A stretch of DNA of 6,415 nucleotides, taken from Porticoccaceae bacterium. Lineage in GTDB: Bacteria > Pseudomonadota > Gammaproteobacteria > Pseudomonadales > Porticoccaceae. The notes below the pieces were generated by a model. It worked only from the letters and a program-made list of their open reading frames with translations, had not been told where the DNA came from and did not search any database. The DNA is taken from contig PCDB01000053.1 in assembly GCA_002591625.1 (NCBI GenBank), forward strand, positions 5,015 through 11,429, in the 5' to 3' direction. This document shows, in pieces, positions 1-6,415 of the stretch. The translations under genes and the position numbers were made by a program. Each line of letters begins with the position of its first letter. Position 1 is the stretch's first letter.

Positions 1-936
1 TCTGGATTAGGAGGGTTTGGCGCTCTGTTTGAAGTACCCAAAGGCTTCAAAGAGCCCATTTTGGTATCTGGGGCTGATGGTGTAGGAACCAAACTACGTC
101 TCGCCATTGAATATGACATGCATCAAAGAATTGGCATCGATCTGGTAGCTATGTGTGCGAATGATATAGTGGTTTGTGGTGCCGAACCCTTGTTTTTCCT
201 GGATTATTATGCGACTGCAAAACTTGACCTCACGACTGCTGAGAGCGTGATTAACGGTATAGCAGATGGATGTCAGATCGCAGGCTGCGCGTTGATTGGC
301 GGGGAAACAGCAGAAATGCCCGGGATGTATTCGGGCAAAGATTATGACCTAGCCGGTTTTTGCGTGGGCATAGTAGAAAAGTCTAAAATAATTGATGGCA
401 ACGGGGTTTTGCTTGGTAATAAATTAATCGGCATAAAATCCAGTGGCCCGCACTCAAATGGTTATTCTTTGATTCGCAAAATTCTAGACCATAATAAAAT
501 TAACGCCACCGATCTATCGTTGTCAGGAAAAAGCCTAATCGAACATTTAATGGAACCTACAAAGATCTATACAAAGGTCCTACTCAAACTAAATAAAATT
601 TTAACGATTAACGCGATCGCCCATATAACCGGCGGGGGGCTAGTTGAGAACTTGGCTAGAGTTATTCCAAACGAATGCAAGGGAATTATAGATTGTTCAT
701 CTTGGCAAATGCCGGAAATATTTGATTGGCTTCAGAACGCAGGAAATATCGATGACCAAGAAATGTACAAGACCTTCAATTGCGGCATCGGCATGGTTCT
801 ATGTGTTCCCGCAGAAGGAGAAAAAGACATTTTAGCTGCCTTAGAGCTTGAAGGCGAGCAGGCTTATGTTATCGGAGACATAGTTAAAAAGGCCAAAGAC
901 GAGGATCCAGTAGAACTCGTCAGGGAGCAGAAGTGA
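1..936 (+). CDS. purM: Phosphoribosylformylglycinamidine cyclo-ligase (AIR synthetase), 5' end missing
   Basis: PurM closes the imidazole ring: it converts formylglycinamidine ribonucleotide to aminoimidazole ribonucleotide using ATP, the fifth step of purine synthesis, in the cytosol. The frame is open from base 1, and 311 codons plus TGA are visible. By comparison with E. coli PurM (345 residues), about 40 N-terminal residues lie outside the window, so no start can be given. Counting from the first visible residue, DGVGTK is at 26-31. It is followed by the family segments [41 protein letters not shown] and FNCGIGM, covering the nucleotide and phosphate loops of the PurM/SelD-type ATP-binding fold. 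The sequence runs essentially collinear with E. coli PurM with no break. The stop overlaps the purN start (GTGA), so the two are probably translationally coupled. Identity is very secure; only the 5' boundary is unknown. Confidence 0.97.
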   Translation, partial: SGLGGFGALFEVPKGFKEPILVSGADGVGTKLRLAIEYDMHQRIGIDLVAMCANDIVVCGAEPLFFLDYYATAKLDLTTAESVINGIADGCQIAGCALIGGETAEMPGMYSGKDYDLAGFCVGIVEKSKIIDGNGVLLGNKLIGIKSSGPHSNGYSLIRKILDHNKINATDLSLSGKSLIEHLMEPTKIYTKVLLKLNKILTINAIAHITGGGLVENLARVIPNECKGIIDCSSWQMPEIFDWLQNAGNIDDQEMYKTFNCGIGMVLCVPAEGEKDILAALELEGEQAYVIGDIVKKAKDEDPVELVREQK

Positions 937-1601
937 AGGGCGACAAGCCCTTCAAGATAGTCATTTTAATATCTGGTAGTGGATCAAACCTTCAGGCTTT
1001 AATCGATGCAATTGCCAGCGGACAGCTGGAGGCTCAAATAGCTGGAGTAATAAGTAATAAATCTTCAGCCGCGGGGTTAGTTCGGGCCAAATGCTCTGAT
1101 ATTCCGACCAGTGTAATAGACCATAACCATTTCGATGACCGAAACAAATATGACAATAGGTTGGCTGAAACTGTAGAAAGCTATTCTCCCGATTTGGTGG
1201 TTCTGGCAGGATTCATGCGAATTCTTGGGCCCAGATTCGTTGATCGTTTTGTCGGAAAACTAATTAACATTCATCCCTCTTTACTGCCTAAACACCCAGG
1301 TTTAAATACCCATCAGCGCGCTCTAGATGCTGGGGATGTAGAGACAGGAGCTACCGTGCATTTTGTTACATCAAAGCTTGATGGTGGGCCTGCTATTGTT
1401 CAGGCATCAGTTCCGATAGCAATGAAGGACTGCGCTGATACCATTGCAAAGCGAGTCCTAAAAATCGAACACATCATATTTCCTACAGCAATCCAGTGGT
1501 TGGCTGAGGGACGCGTTGAAATGAGAGGTAAGAACGCGCTTTTTGACGGAATAGCTTTACCTCCCTACGGAAAATTAGTTACTACCGAGACCAGCGGATA
1601 A
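933..1601 (+). CDS. purN: Phosphoribosylglycinamide formyltransferase 1 (GAR transformylase)
   Basis: PurN transfers a formyl group from 10-formyltetrahydrofolate to glycinamide ribonucleotide, the third step of purine synthesis, in the cytosol. The 222-residue product is close to the usual length (E. coli 212). The N-terminal phosphate-binding loop ISGSGSN is at about 13-19. The catalytic segment [12 protein letters not shown] holds Asn112 and His114. GATVHFV is followed by LDGGP with Asp150. These match the E. coli triad Asn106, His108 and Asp144. The start is a GTG whose last three bases form part of the purM stop (GTGA overlap). A purine-rich AGGGAG site at 922-927 lies inside the purM end, at suitable spacing. 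The next Met codons are far inside the fold, so GTG is the best start. Co-transcription with purM is inferred from the overlap. Confidence 0.97.
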   Translation: MKGDKPFKIVILISGSGSNLQALIDAIASGQLEAQIAGVISNKSSAAGLVRAKCSDIPTSVIDHNHFDDRNKYDNRLAETVESYSPDLVVLAGFMRILGPRFVDRFVGKLINIHPSLLPKHPGLNTHQRALDAGDVETGATVHFVTSKLDGGPAIVQASVPIAMKDCADTIAKRVLKIEHIIFPTAIQWLAEGRVEMRGKNALFDGIALPPYGKLVTTETSG

Positions 1602-1604
1602 AAT

Positions 1605-1627
1605 TAAGTTAAACTCAAAATAACTTA
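1605..1627. repeat. Short AT-rich inverted repeat in the purN/DUF3108 gap
   Basis: TAAGTTA (1605-1611) and TAACTTA (1621-1627) are perfect 7-base inverted arms around a 9-base loop, just after the purN stop. Each arm has only one G or C and no T-run follows, so this is not a normal intrinsic terminator. It could be a weak mRNA structure between the genes, or chance in AT-rich spacer DNA. I saw no convincing promoter in the 51-base gap, so read-through from purMN into the next gene is plausible. Confidence 0.3.
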
Positions 1628-1652
1628 TTGCCATCGCTAACGGGAAATTCCA

Positions 1653-2381
1653 ATGCTGGTAAGAATAATGGCTCTAGTTAATATTTTTGCTCTAGAGCTA
1701 TGCTTTGCCTCTGAAAATCATACTGCAGAAGTGTTGCCCTATAAAGCGACTTACTTGGCTAAGTATAATGATTTTCCAATAACAGCAGTAAAAACTCTGA
1801 CTAAGACTTCGGACTCACAATTTTCAGAACAATTGAAAGCTTCTGGGTTGCTCATCACCCTGAGCGAATCATCAAACTATCGCTTATCAAATAGTGGCCA
1901 GTTGATTCCCTTGGATCACCAAATCGATCGTTCTATCATGGGCATAAAGCGATCCGAGTTCCAAGTTTTTGATTGGAACGACAAAAACGCCCATTATAGA
2001 AGGGGAGAAAAAACCTCAAATGCTCCGATAGAGGTAGGAGTTTTGGATATTCCCACTCAGTATCTCCAACTGAGGCGTGATCTTATCGTTGGTAAAGACA
2101 AATTCGAATATCCGGTTATTTCGAGAGGAAAGCACCAGACATATCGGTACGAGTTTGTTCGCCGGGAGACGCTCGCTACACCAATAGGCAAGATAGATAC
2201 GGTAATGATGCGCAGGCTCAGAGAAAACAAAATGAGAGTGACTAACCTATGGTTGGCAGAAAATTGGAATTTCCTTCTAGTGAAGTTGGAACAAATTGAA
2301 AATAAAAAAGACTATAGTATGCTACTCAAAGATGCTGTCATAGACGATAGAAAAGTGTTTGCTGTCACAAGTAGCAACTGA
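1653..2381 (+). CDS. Secreted DUF3108 family protein, function unknown
   Basis: The function is unknown. The 242-residue product has a short basic start (MLVR), a hydrophobic stretch to about residue 19, and an A-S-E cleavage-like site near 19-20. This reads as a Sec signal peptide, so a periplasmic or envelope location is inferred. A Cys at 17 lies in LELC, which does not fit a lipobox well, so I do not call it a lipoprotein. The mature part is rich in beta-strand-like alternation. Its C-terminal half carries the pattern typical of DUF3108: TPIGKIDTV at about 176-184, then an Arg-rich strand, the WLAENWNFLLVKLEQ segment at 200-214, and YSMLLKDA near 221-228. The ATG is preceded by a GGGA site at 1642-1645. 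DUF3108 genes are known next to purN in Pseudomonas and relatives, which supports the call. It sits 9 bases before the DUF3014 gene, so the two are likely one transcript. Confidence 0.82.
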   Translation: MLVRIMALVNIFALELCFASENHTAEVLPYKATYLAKYNDFPITAVKTLTKTSDSQFSEQLKASGLLITLSESSNYRLSNSGQLIPLDHQIDRSIMGIKRSEFQVFDWNDKNAHYRRGEKTSNAPIEVGVLDIPTQYLQLRRDLIVGKDKFEYPVISRGKHQTYRYEFVRRETLATPIGKIDTVMMRRLRENKMRVTNLWLAENWNFLLVKLEQIENKKDYSMLLKDAVIDDRKVFAVTSSN

Positions 2382-2390
2382 GGAAAAATT

Positions 2391-3239
2391 ATGCAATCTA
2401 CGGATAAAAGAGCGAGTCCAAGCATCATCATATTAGGACTGGGCGCAATTGCAGCGCTTCTCATAGTGGGAGGCTTGATCTATAGGCTTCAAATGACGAA
2501 AGAAGTTGATATCGAGGCCGAAGTTCTGCCCTCGCCCATCACCGAGGAAGTTATAATTGAAAAACCTGTCATTCCCGAAGCGGAAATACCAATAGCTCCG
2601 GTTATTGAGGTTTCGCCGGAACCTCCAAAGATCGAGCCCGCTCCAAAAACTGTGCTACCAAATCTTAATGAGAGTGATTCTTTCTTCCGCAATCGCATGG
2701 AAATTATGTCGTCCAACACAGATTTAGTTAGGTGGCTATCTGTAGACGATTTGTTGCGACGTACTGCAAGTTATCTAGATGGTCTTTCTCGAGGCGTTAT
2801 CCTCTCAAAGATATTTCCTTTGACCCAGCCAAACGGCAGTTTTACAACTCATATGGATGGCGAAACAATATGGTTAAATGCAGGCAATTATGAGCGTTAT
2901 GACATAACCATAGAAGCCCTAGCGTCTATTAACATGGAGGCTTTAGCTCAACTATTTCATATTGCTAGACCCCTCATCGAGACATCTTTTGCAGAGATGG
3001 GCTACAACGAGAGACAAATGGAAGGGATTATTTTGCAAGCAATTGATCGTGTTTTGTCAACACCAATTATAATTGAACCCATCGAGTTGACCCGAGAATC
3101 CGTGCTATATCAATTTGCCGATCCCGAGCTGGAAGCATTGATGCCATTGCAAAAACAAGTGCTGAGAACTGGACCAGAGAATACTCAAAAACTGCAACAA
3201 CAAGCCTTAGCTTTAAAGAACGCGCTGTTAAACCCATAG
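2391..3239 (+). CDS. Membrane-anchored DUF3014 family protein, function unknown
   Basis: The function is unknown. The 282-residue product has a short cytoplasmic N-terminus (to about 11) and one transmembrane helix at about 12-31. A low-complexity linker rich in Pro, Glu, Ile and Val spans about 40-90, followed by a mostly alpha-helical domain at about 90-275. With a single N-terminal helix that domain is probably periplasmic, the linker acting as a spacer from the membrane. The domain shows the DUF3014 pattern in order: LPNLNESD at 89-96, LVRWLSVDDLLRR at 112-124, a NYERYD segment at 166-171, EMGYNERQ at 202-209, LSTP at 222-225, LYQFADPELEAL at 239-250, and RTGPEN at 259-264. The start has a well-placed AGGAA site (2381-2385) overlapping the previous stop. 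Close spacing suggests co-expression with the DUF3108 gene. The gene ends four bases from the convergent dcd stop. Confidence 0.82.
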   Translation: MQSTDKRASPSIIILGLGAIAALLIVGGLIYRLQMTKEVDIEAEVLPSPITEEVIIEKPVIPEAEIPIAPVIEVSPEPPKIEPAPKTVLPNLNESDSFFRNRMEIMSSNTDLVRWLSVDDLLRRTASYLDGLSRGVILSKIFPLTQPNGSFTTHMDGETIWLNAGNYERYDITIEALASINMEALAQLFHIARPLIETSFAEMGYNERQMEGIILQAIDRVLSTPIIIEPIELTRESVLYQFADPELEALMPLQKQVLRTGPENTQKLQQQALALKNALLNP

Positions 3240-3243
3240 CTAG

Positions 3244-3810
3244 TTAAGTCTTTGGCAGTGTTACTCCTGTTTGGCCTTGATACTTTCCCCCTCGGTCAGC
3301 ATAAGAGATATCACAAATCTCGTCCGACTCGAAAAATAACATCTGTGCAACACCTTCGTTTGCATATATCTTGGCCGGCAGGCTCGTCGTGTTAGAAAAC
3401 TCTAGAGTCACGTGCCCTTCCCATTCAGGCTCAAGGGGAGTGACGTTAACGATGATTCCACATCGAGCATAAGTGGATTTACCGAGGCAAACTGTCAATA
3501 TCGAACGAGGTATTCGAAAGTACTCAATTGTTCGGGCAAGGGCAAAAGAATTCGGTGGGATAACACAAGAATCACCTTTGATATCTACGAACGCATCTCT
3601 ATCAAAATTTTTAGGGTCAACAATTTTTGAATGAACATTTGTAAAAATCTTAAATTCATCCGCACATCTCACGTCATAGCCATAGCTTGATACACCATAA
3701 GATATAACCCTATCTCCGCCAAAATATCTCACCTGGTCTGCCTCATACGGTTCAATCATGGCAAACTCTTCCGACATTCTGCGTATCCAACGATCCGACT
3801 TAATACTCAT
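3244..3810 (-). CDS. dcd: dCTP deaminase
   Basis: Dcd deaminates dCTP to dUTP, the main bacterial route to dUMP and so to dTMP; the enzyme is a cytosolic homotrimer related to dUTPases. From the chosen start the product is 188 residues, the usual length for Pseudomonas-type Dcd, beginning MSIKSDRWI as in the family. Visible landmarks are YGYDVR (43-48), GKSTYARCG (110-118, with the Ser111 and Arg115 equivalents), HVTLEFSN with the catalytic Glu at 137, and the C-terminal [12 protein letters not shown] closing segment. An upstream in-frame ATG at 3846 would add 12 residues that do not look like Dcd and lacks a good ribosome site. The ATG at 3810 has GGAG eight bases before it and fits the family start. 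The gene lies 65 bases downstream of mrp on the same strand, and I see no clear promoter between them, so co-transcription is likely. Confidence 0.96.
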   Translation of the reverse strand: MSIKSDRWIRRMSEEFAMIEPYEADQVRYFGGDRVISYGVSSYGYDVRCADEFKIFTNVHSKIVDPKNFDRDAFVDIKGDSCVIPPNSFALARTIEYFRIPRSILTVCLGKSTYARCGIIVNVTPLEPEWEGHVTLEFSNTTSLPAKIYANEGVAQMLFFESDEICDISYADRGGKYQGQTGVTLPKT

Positions 3811-3818
3811 TAATTCAA

Positions 3819-3822
3819 CTCC
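3819..3822 (-). promoter_or_regulatory. Ribosome binding site that decides the dcd start
   Basis: On the - strand GGAG is followed by eight bases and then the ATG at 3810. The competing ATG at 3846 has only a weak purine patch (GAAAGA) before it. This site, together with the family-standard MSIKSDRW beginning, favours the shorter 188-residue Dcd. Confidence 0.7.
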
Positions 3823-3875
3823 GAAATGAACGCTACCAGACACCATTAAGTCTTTCGAAACAAGATACTACAGGT

Positions 3876-4679
3876 CTACTCGAAAATAATATCTGGACTA
3901 CCAATTGATTCCTTATTGGAAAGACTCTCTATCAAAGCCCTGGCTATTGAAAAATAGGACTTAGCGACCGGAACCTTAGGTTGGGTTAGAACTAATGGAG
4001 TGCCGATGTCACCTTGTTCACGCACCTGCGGATCCAGTGGCAACTGTCCAAGCAATTTTGTTTGATAGTTTTGTGCCATCCTTTCCCCACCGCCCGACCC
4101 GAAGACCGCAACGTGGTTTCCACAAACAGAACATTGCATTGCAGACATGTTCTCAATAATCCCCAAAACAGGCACCTCCACTTTCGCAAACATCTCAATA
4201 CTTCTCTTGGCATCTAAAAGTGCAATATCTTGAGGAGTTGTCACAATTACCGCTCCTGCCAATTGTGCGCTCTGTGAAAGAGTAAGTTGGATATCTCCAG
4301 TCCCCGGAGGCATGTCAACCAGCAAAACATCTAAGGATCCCCAGTTGGTATGCTTTAACATTTGCTTAAGAGCACCAGATGCCATTGGCCCACGCCAAAC
4401 CATCGGGGTCTTTGAATCGACCAGATATCCAATAGACATAGTGCTAACGCCATGGGTGACTAGCGGCAATATGGTCTGACCATCTAATGATTTTGGACGG
4501 TCCTCGTAAGAAACCCCCAACATCATAGCAATGCTTGGGCCATAGATATCCGCATCAAGCAGACCAATCTTTTGCCCCTCTGCGTGCATCGCTAGTGCCA
4601 GATTAACGGCTACTGTTGACTTTCCAACACCACCCTTCCCAGAAGCAACCGCAACTACTGACTTGACATTGTCCAACAA
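3876..4679 (-). CDS. apbC: Mrp/ApbC-type iron-sulfur cluster carrier ATPase, short form
   Basis: Mrp/ApbC proteins are cytosolic P-loop ATPases that bind and pass on Fe-S clusters as dimers. The 267-residue product has the deviant Walker A motif SGKGGVGKST at 13-22, including the signature Lys15. It also has the DADIYGPS switch segment at 42-49, the Walker B region VDMPPGTGD at 121-129, and the conserved CxxC (Cys183, Cys186) that holds the bridging cluster. E. coli Mrp (about 370 residues) carries an extra N-terminal MIP18/DUF59 domain, which is absent here. An in-frame stop at 4707-4709 bars any longer N-terminus in this frame. The start is best placed at TTG 4679, eight bases after GGAG; a second TTG follows directly. 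The first in-frame ATG is past the P-loop, so it cannot be the start. It lies upstream of dcd and divergent from metG, as in Pseudomonas. A short-form family member is more likely than a broken gene, since all ATPase motifs are intact. Confidence 0.94.
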   Translation of the reverse strand: MLDNVKSVVAVASGKGGVGKSTVAVNLALAMHAEGQKIGLLDADIYGPSIAMMLGVSYEDRPKSLDGQTILPLVTHGVSTMSIGYLVDSKTPMVWRGPMASGALKQMLKHTNWGSLDVLLVDMPPGTGDIQLTLSQSAQLAGAVIVTTPQDIALLDAKRSIEMFAKVEVPVLGIIENMSAMQCSVCGNHVAVFGSGGGERMAQNYQTKLLGQLPLDPQVREQGDIGTPLVLTQPKVPVAKSYFSIARALIESLSNKESIGSPDIIFE

Positions 4680-4687
4680 AAATATAG

Positions 4688-4691
4688 CTCC
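4688..4691 (-). promoter_or_regulatory. Ribosome binding site supporting the TTG start of mrp
   Basis: On the - strand GGAG (4691 to 4688) is followed by eight bases and then TTG at 4679. No ATG or GTG is available in frame between the upstream stop (4707-4709) and the P-loop, so this site is the main support for a TTG start. Confidence 0.65.
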
Positions 4692-4710
4692 AACTAAAAG
4701 AAAAACTCAT

Positions 4711-4730
4711 CTCGTTTAACCTCAAACGAG
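4711..4730. repeat. Inverted repeat, possible leader hairpin of mrp mRNA
   Basis: CTCGTTT (4711-4717) and AAACGAG (4724-4730) are perfect 7-base arms around a 6-base loop. It lies between the candidate mrp promoter and the mrp ribosome site, so it would be transcribed in the mrp leader but not in the metG mRNA. On the - strand it is followed after five bases by the T-rich stretch TTTTTCTTTT. A second, overlapping pairing is possible: AACTC (4704-4708) with GAGTT (4728-4732) abuts that T-run directly. It could be a weak attenuator, an mRNA stability hairpin or a protein-binding palindrome; only the repeat itself is certain. Confidence 0.5.
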
Positions 4731-4749
4731 TTAGTACCCGATTCTAAGA

Positions 4750-4778
4750 GTGAAAACTGGCAATAAAATAACTATACT
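4750..4778 (+). promoter_or_regulatory. Candidate sigma-70 promoter for metG
   Basis: GTGAAA (4750-4755, four of six matches to TTGACA) and TATACT (4773-4778, five of six to TATAAT) are separated by 17 bases. Transcription would start near 4785 and give a leader of about 33 bases before the metG ATG. The prediction is by eye only. Confidence 0.5.
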
Positions 4779-4800
4779 TCATACATCTACTCTTTGTTAA
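4771..4800 (-). promoter_or_regulatory. Candidate sigma-70 promoter for mrp-dcd
   Basis: On the - strand TTAACA (4800 to 4795, five of six matches to TTGACA) is followed by an 18-base spacer and TATAGT (4776 to 4771, five of six to TATAAT). Transcription would start near 4764 and give a leader of about 85 bases that includes the inverted repeat at 4711-4730. Its -10 box overlaps the -10 box proposed for metG. A separate TAGAAT (4746 to 4741) also resembles a -10 box but has no good -35 partner. Confidence 0.5.
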
Positions 4801-4817
4801 GAAAACAGCCTACCAGT

Positions 4818-6415
4818 ATGCTATTAAAACGCCAAATCCTCGTTACTAACGCACTTCCCTACGCAAATGCTGCTCTCCACCTCGGGCACGTTCTTGAATA
4901 TGCTCAAACAGATATTTGGGTGCGTTTTCAAAGATTGAGAGGGCATGAGTGCTATTATATCAGTGCAGATGACGCCCATGGAACTGCGATAATGCTGAAG
5001 GCGGATGAACTTGGCATTAGTCCTGAAGAGCATATAGCAAATATGAGAGCGCTCCATGAGGCCGATTTCAAAGATTTTTTAATTAGTGTTGATCACTACG
5101 ATTCGACTCACTCGATCGAGAATAAGGAGCTATCTGAATTAATTTATTGCCGATTACGCGAAAATAACCATATTGCAGAAAAAATGATCGTCCAAGCCTT
5201 CGATACCGAGAGAAATATCTTCCTCGCAGATCGGTATGTCAAGGGCACGTGTCCGAAATGTAAGACACCCGACCAATATGGAGATAATTGCGAGGCCTGC
5301 GGAGCCACTTATTTGCCAACCGAAATGATAGACCCAATATCTGTTCTTTCGGGCGCTACACCAGTGGAAAAGGAATCTCTTCATTATTTTTTCAGACTTC
5401 CAGAATTCACCGATTTCCTTGAACAATGGACTCGAGACAATCATCTTCAAGGGGAAGTGGTAAACAAACTTTCCGAATGGCTAGATTCAGGCTTGCAAGA
5501 GTGGGACATTAGCCGAGATGAACCTTACTTCGGATTTGAGATCCCTGATGCTAGCGGGAAGTACTTCTATGTTTGGCTCGATGCGCCAATTGGCTATATG
5601 GCGACCTTTAAAAATCTGTGTAAAAAAAATGGTTTAGACTTTGATGAATTTTGGTCTCCTGACAGCACGGCAGAGCTTTACCACTTCATCGGGAAAGATA
5701 TCGTCAATTTCCACGCACTATTCTGGCCAGCAATACTCAAAAGCACTGGATTTCGCACACCAAGCCACGTTTGCGTCCATGGTTTTGTTACTATTAATGG
5801 TCAAAAAATGTCTAAGTCTCGCGGGACATTCATAACCGCACGTTGTTACCTCGATCATTTGAACCCAGAGTACCTGCGCTATTATTACGCCTCAAAATTA
5901 TCAAATTCGGTTGACGATATAGATCTTAATCTTGAAGATTTTATACAGAAAGTTAACAGCGACCTAGTAGGAAAAGTGGTGAACATCGCAAGTCGATGCG
6001 CTAGATTTATTGAAAAAAATAGTGCTGGTCGCCTAGCTAACGTGGTAGAAAATCATGAGATCTGGGATCTGGTATTGAGTAAAGCTGAAATTATTGCAGA
6101 ACACTATGAAAATCGGGAATTTGCGAGAGCTGTTAAAGAGATCATGGCACTTGCTGATAAGACGAATGAGTATCTTACTTTCAAGGAACCATGGAAACTT
6201 GCCAAAGATCCGAATAAAGCGCGGCAGGTGCAAGAAATTTGCTCTCTGGGCATCAACCTCTTCCGTGTTTTAATGGTGTTTCTCAAGCCAATCTTGCCTG
6301 AATTGGCCGCTCGCGCTGAGTTCTTTTTGAATGAGGAACTAAATTGGGAAAGTATTCAGAAACCTCTTTTGGGTCAAAATATAAGACCATTTAAACCCCT
6401 TCTACAGCGAATTGA
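4818..6415 (+). CDS. metG: Methionyl-tRNA synthetase, 3' end missing
   Basis: MetG charges tRNA-Met with methionine in the cytosol, serving both initiation and elongation. The frame is open from the ATG at 4818 to the window end: 532 codons with no stop. The HIGH-type motif is HLGH at 21-24 after [10 protein letters not shown]. The SADDAHGT segment is at 49-56. A zinc knuckle has Cys145, Cys148, Cys158 and Cys161. [10 protein letters not shown] is at 251-260, and KMSKS at 330-334 in the loop that binds ATP. The helical anticodon-binding domain follows from about 350, with KEPWKLAKD at 456-464. These positions are nearly those of E. coli MetG (677 residues), so about 145 residues lie outside the window; I cannot tell whether the C-terminal tRNA-binding extension is present. 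There is no clear Shine-Dalgarno site before the ATG, only a weak AAGAAAA about 12 bases away. The start is fixed by alignment to the family N-terminus. Confidence 0.97.
   Translation, partial: MLLKRQILVTNALPYANAALHLGHVLEYAQTDIWVRFQRLRGHECYYISADDAHGTAIMLKADELGISPEEHIANMRALHEADFKDFLISVDHYDSTHSIENKELSELIYCRLRENNHIAEKMIVQAFDTERNIFLADRYVKGTCPKCKTPDQYGDNCEACGATYLPTEMIDPISVLSGATPVEKESLHYFFRLPEFTDFLEQWTRDNHLQGEVVNKLSEWLDSGLQEWDISRDEPYFGFEIPDASGKYFYVWLDAPIGYMATFKNLCKKNGLDFDEFWSPDSTAELYHFIGKDIVNFHALFWPAILKSTGFRTPSHVCVHGFVTINGQKMSKSRGTFITARCYLDHLNPEYLRYYYASKLSNSVDDIDLNLEDFIQKVNSDLVGKVVNIASRCARFIEKNSAGRLANVVENHEIWDLVLSKAEIIAEHYENREFARAVKEIMALADKTNEYLTFKEPWKLAKDPNKARQVQEICSLGINLFRVLMVFLKPILPELAARAEFFLNEELNWESIQKPLLGQNIRPFKPLLQRI

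Noticed and set aside
1602..1652. Promoter for the DUF3108 gene in the purN spacer (TAAAAT at 1599-1604 as a -10 box)
   Set aside because: No acceptable -35 box lies 16-18 bases upstream; AT-rich spacer gives such hexamers by chance.
2489..2719. A 76-codon open frame on the - strand inside the DUF3014 gene
   Set aside because: It is the shadow of the Pro/Glu/Ile-rich linker; its Ser/Thr/Gly-rich translation resembles no protein I know, and the + strand gene is well supported.
3244..3846. Longer 200-residue form of dcd starting at ATG 3846
   Set aside because: The extra 12 residues are not family-like, the ATG lacks a good ribosome site, and the ATG at 3810 gives the standard 188-residue protein behind GGAG.
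3811..3875. Independent dcd promoter between mrp and dcd
   Set aside because: TTGTTT-like -35 candidates have no -10 partner at normal spacing, so co-transcription with mrp is simpler.
4603..4710. A 35-codon ORF on the - strand starting at ATG 4710 and overlapping the mrp start, rich in Cys and Trp
   Set aside because: It has no proper ribosome site and its unusual composition follows from reading the P-loop codons in another frame. I considered it as a frameshifted mrp start, but the TTG with GGAG explains mrp without an error.
4824..5450. Two - strand open frames (77 and 98 codons) opposite metG
   Set aside because: They lie fully inside the conserved catalytic and zinc regions of metG, have no recognisable domains, and are explained as complement-strand shadows.
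1..6415. Mobile element, CRISPR array, defence or toxin-antitoxin system, tRNA or rRNA
   Set aside because: All coding space is taken by conserved housekeeping or DUF genes, the gaps are 138 bases or less, and no long repeats, transposase motifs or tRNA-like folds were seen.

Overview
The window looks like core chromosome of a gammaproteobacterium. PurM, PurN, Dcd and MetG all read as close relatives of the E. coli and Pseudomonas proteins, and a divergent mrp/metG pair with dcd downstream of mrp is a known arrangement in that class. The DNA is moderately AT-rich by eye. I see no rRNA, tRNA, insertion sequence, CRISPR array, prophage or toxin-antitoxin signature.

Left block, + strand: the 3' part of purM (cut by the window start) overlaps purN by four bases. 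After 51 bases comes a secreted DUF3108-type protein, followed 9 bases later by a membrane-anchored DUF3014-type protein. PurN and PurM are the third and fifth steps of purine synthesis. The two DUF proteins look like envelope proteins of unknown function that travel with the purine genes.

Right block: dcd (dCTP deaminase) and mrp/apbC (Fe-S cluster carrier ATPase) lie on the - strand in the order mrp then dcd. The DUF3014 gene and dcd converge with only four bases between their stop codons. mrp and metG diverge from a 138-base region that holds overlapping candidate promoters and an inverted repeat. metG (methionyl-tRNA synthetase) is open at the right edge: 532 codons are visible and the C-terminal part is missing.

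Two starts need care. dcd fits the family best from the ATG at 3810 rather than the upstream ATG at 3846. mrp has no usable ATG before its P-loop and most likely starts at a TTG (4679) behind a GGAG site; its product lacks the N-terminal MIP18/DUF59 domain of E. coli Mrp. I found no convincing new biological system. The points worth a second look are the layout of the mrp/metG intergenic region, the short Mrp, the tight convergent junction, and the conserved-looking pair of unknown envelope proteins.
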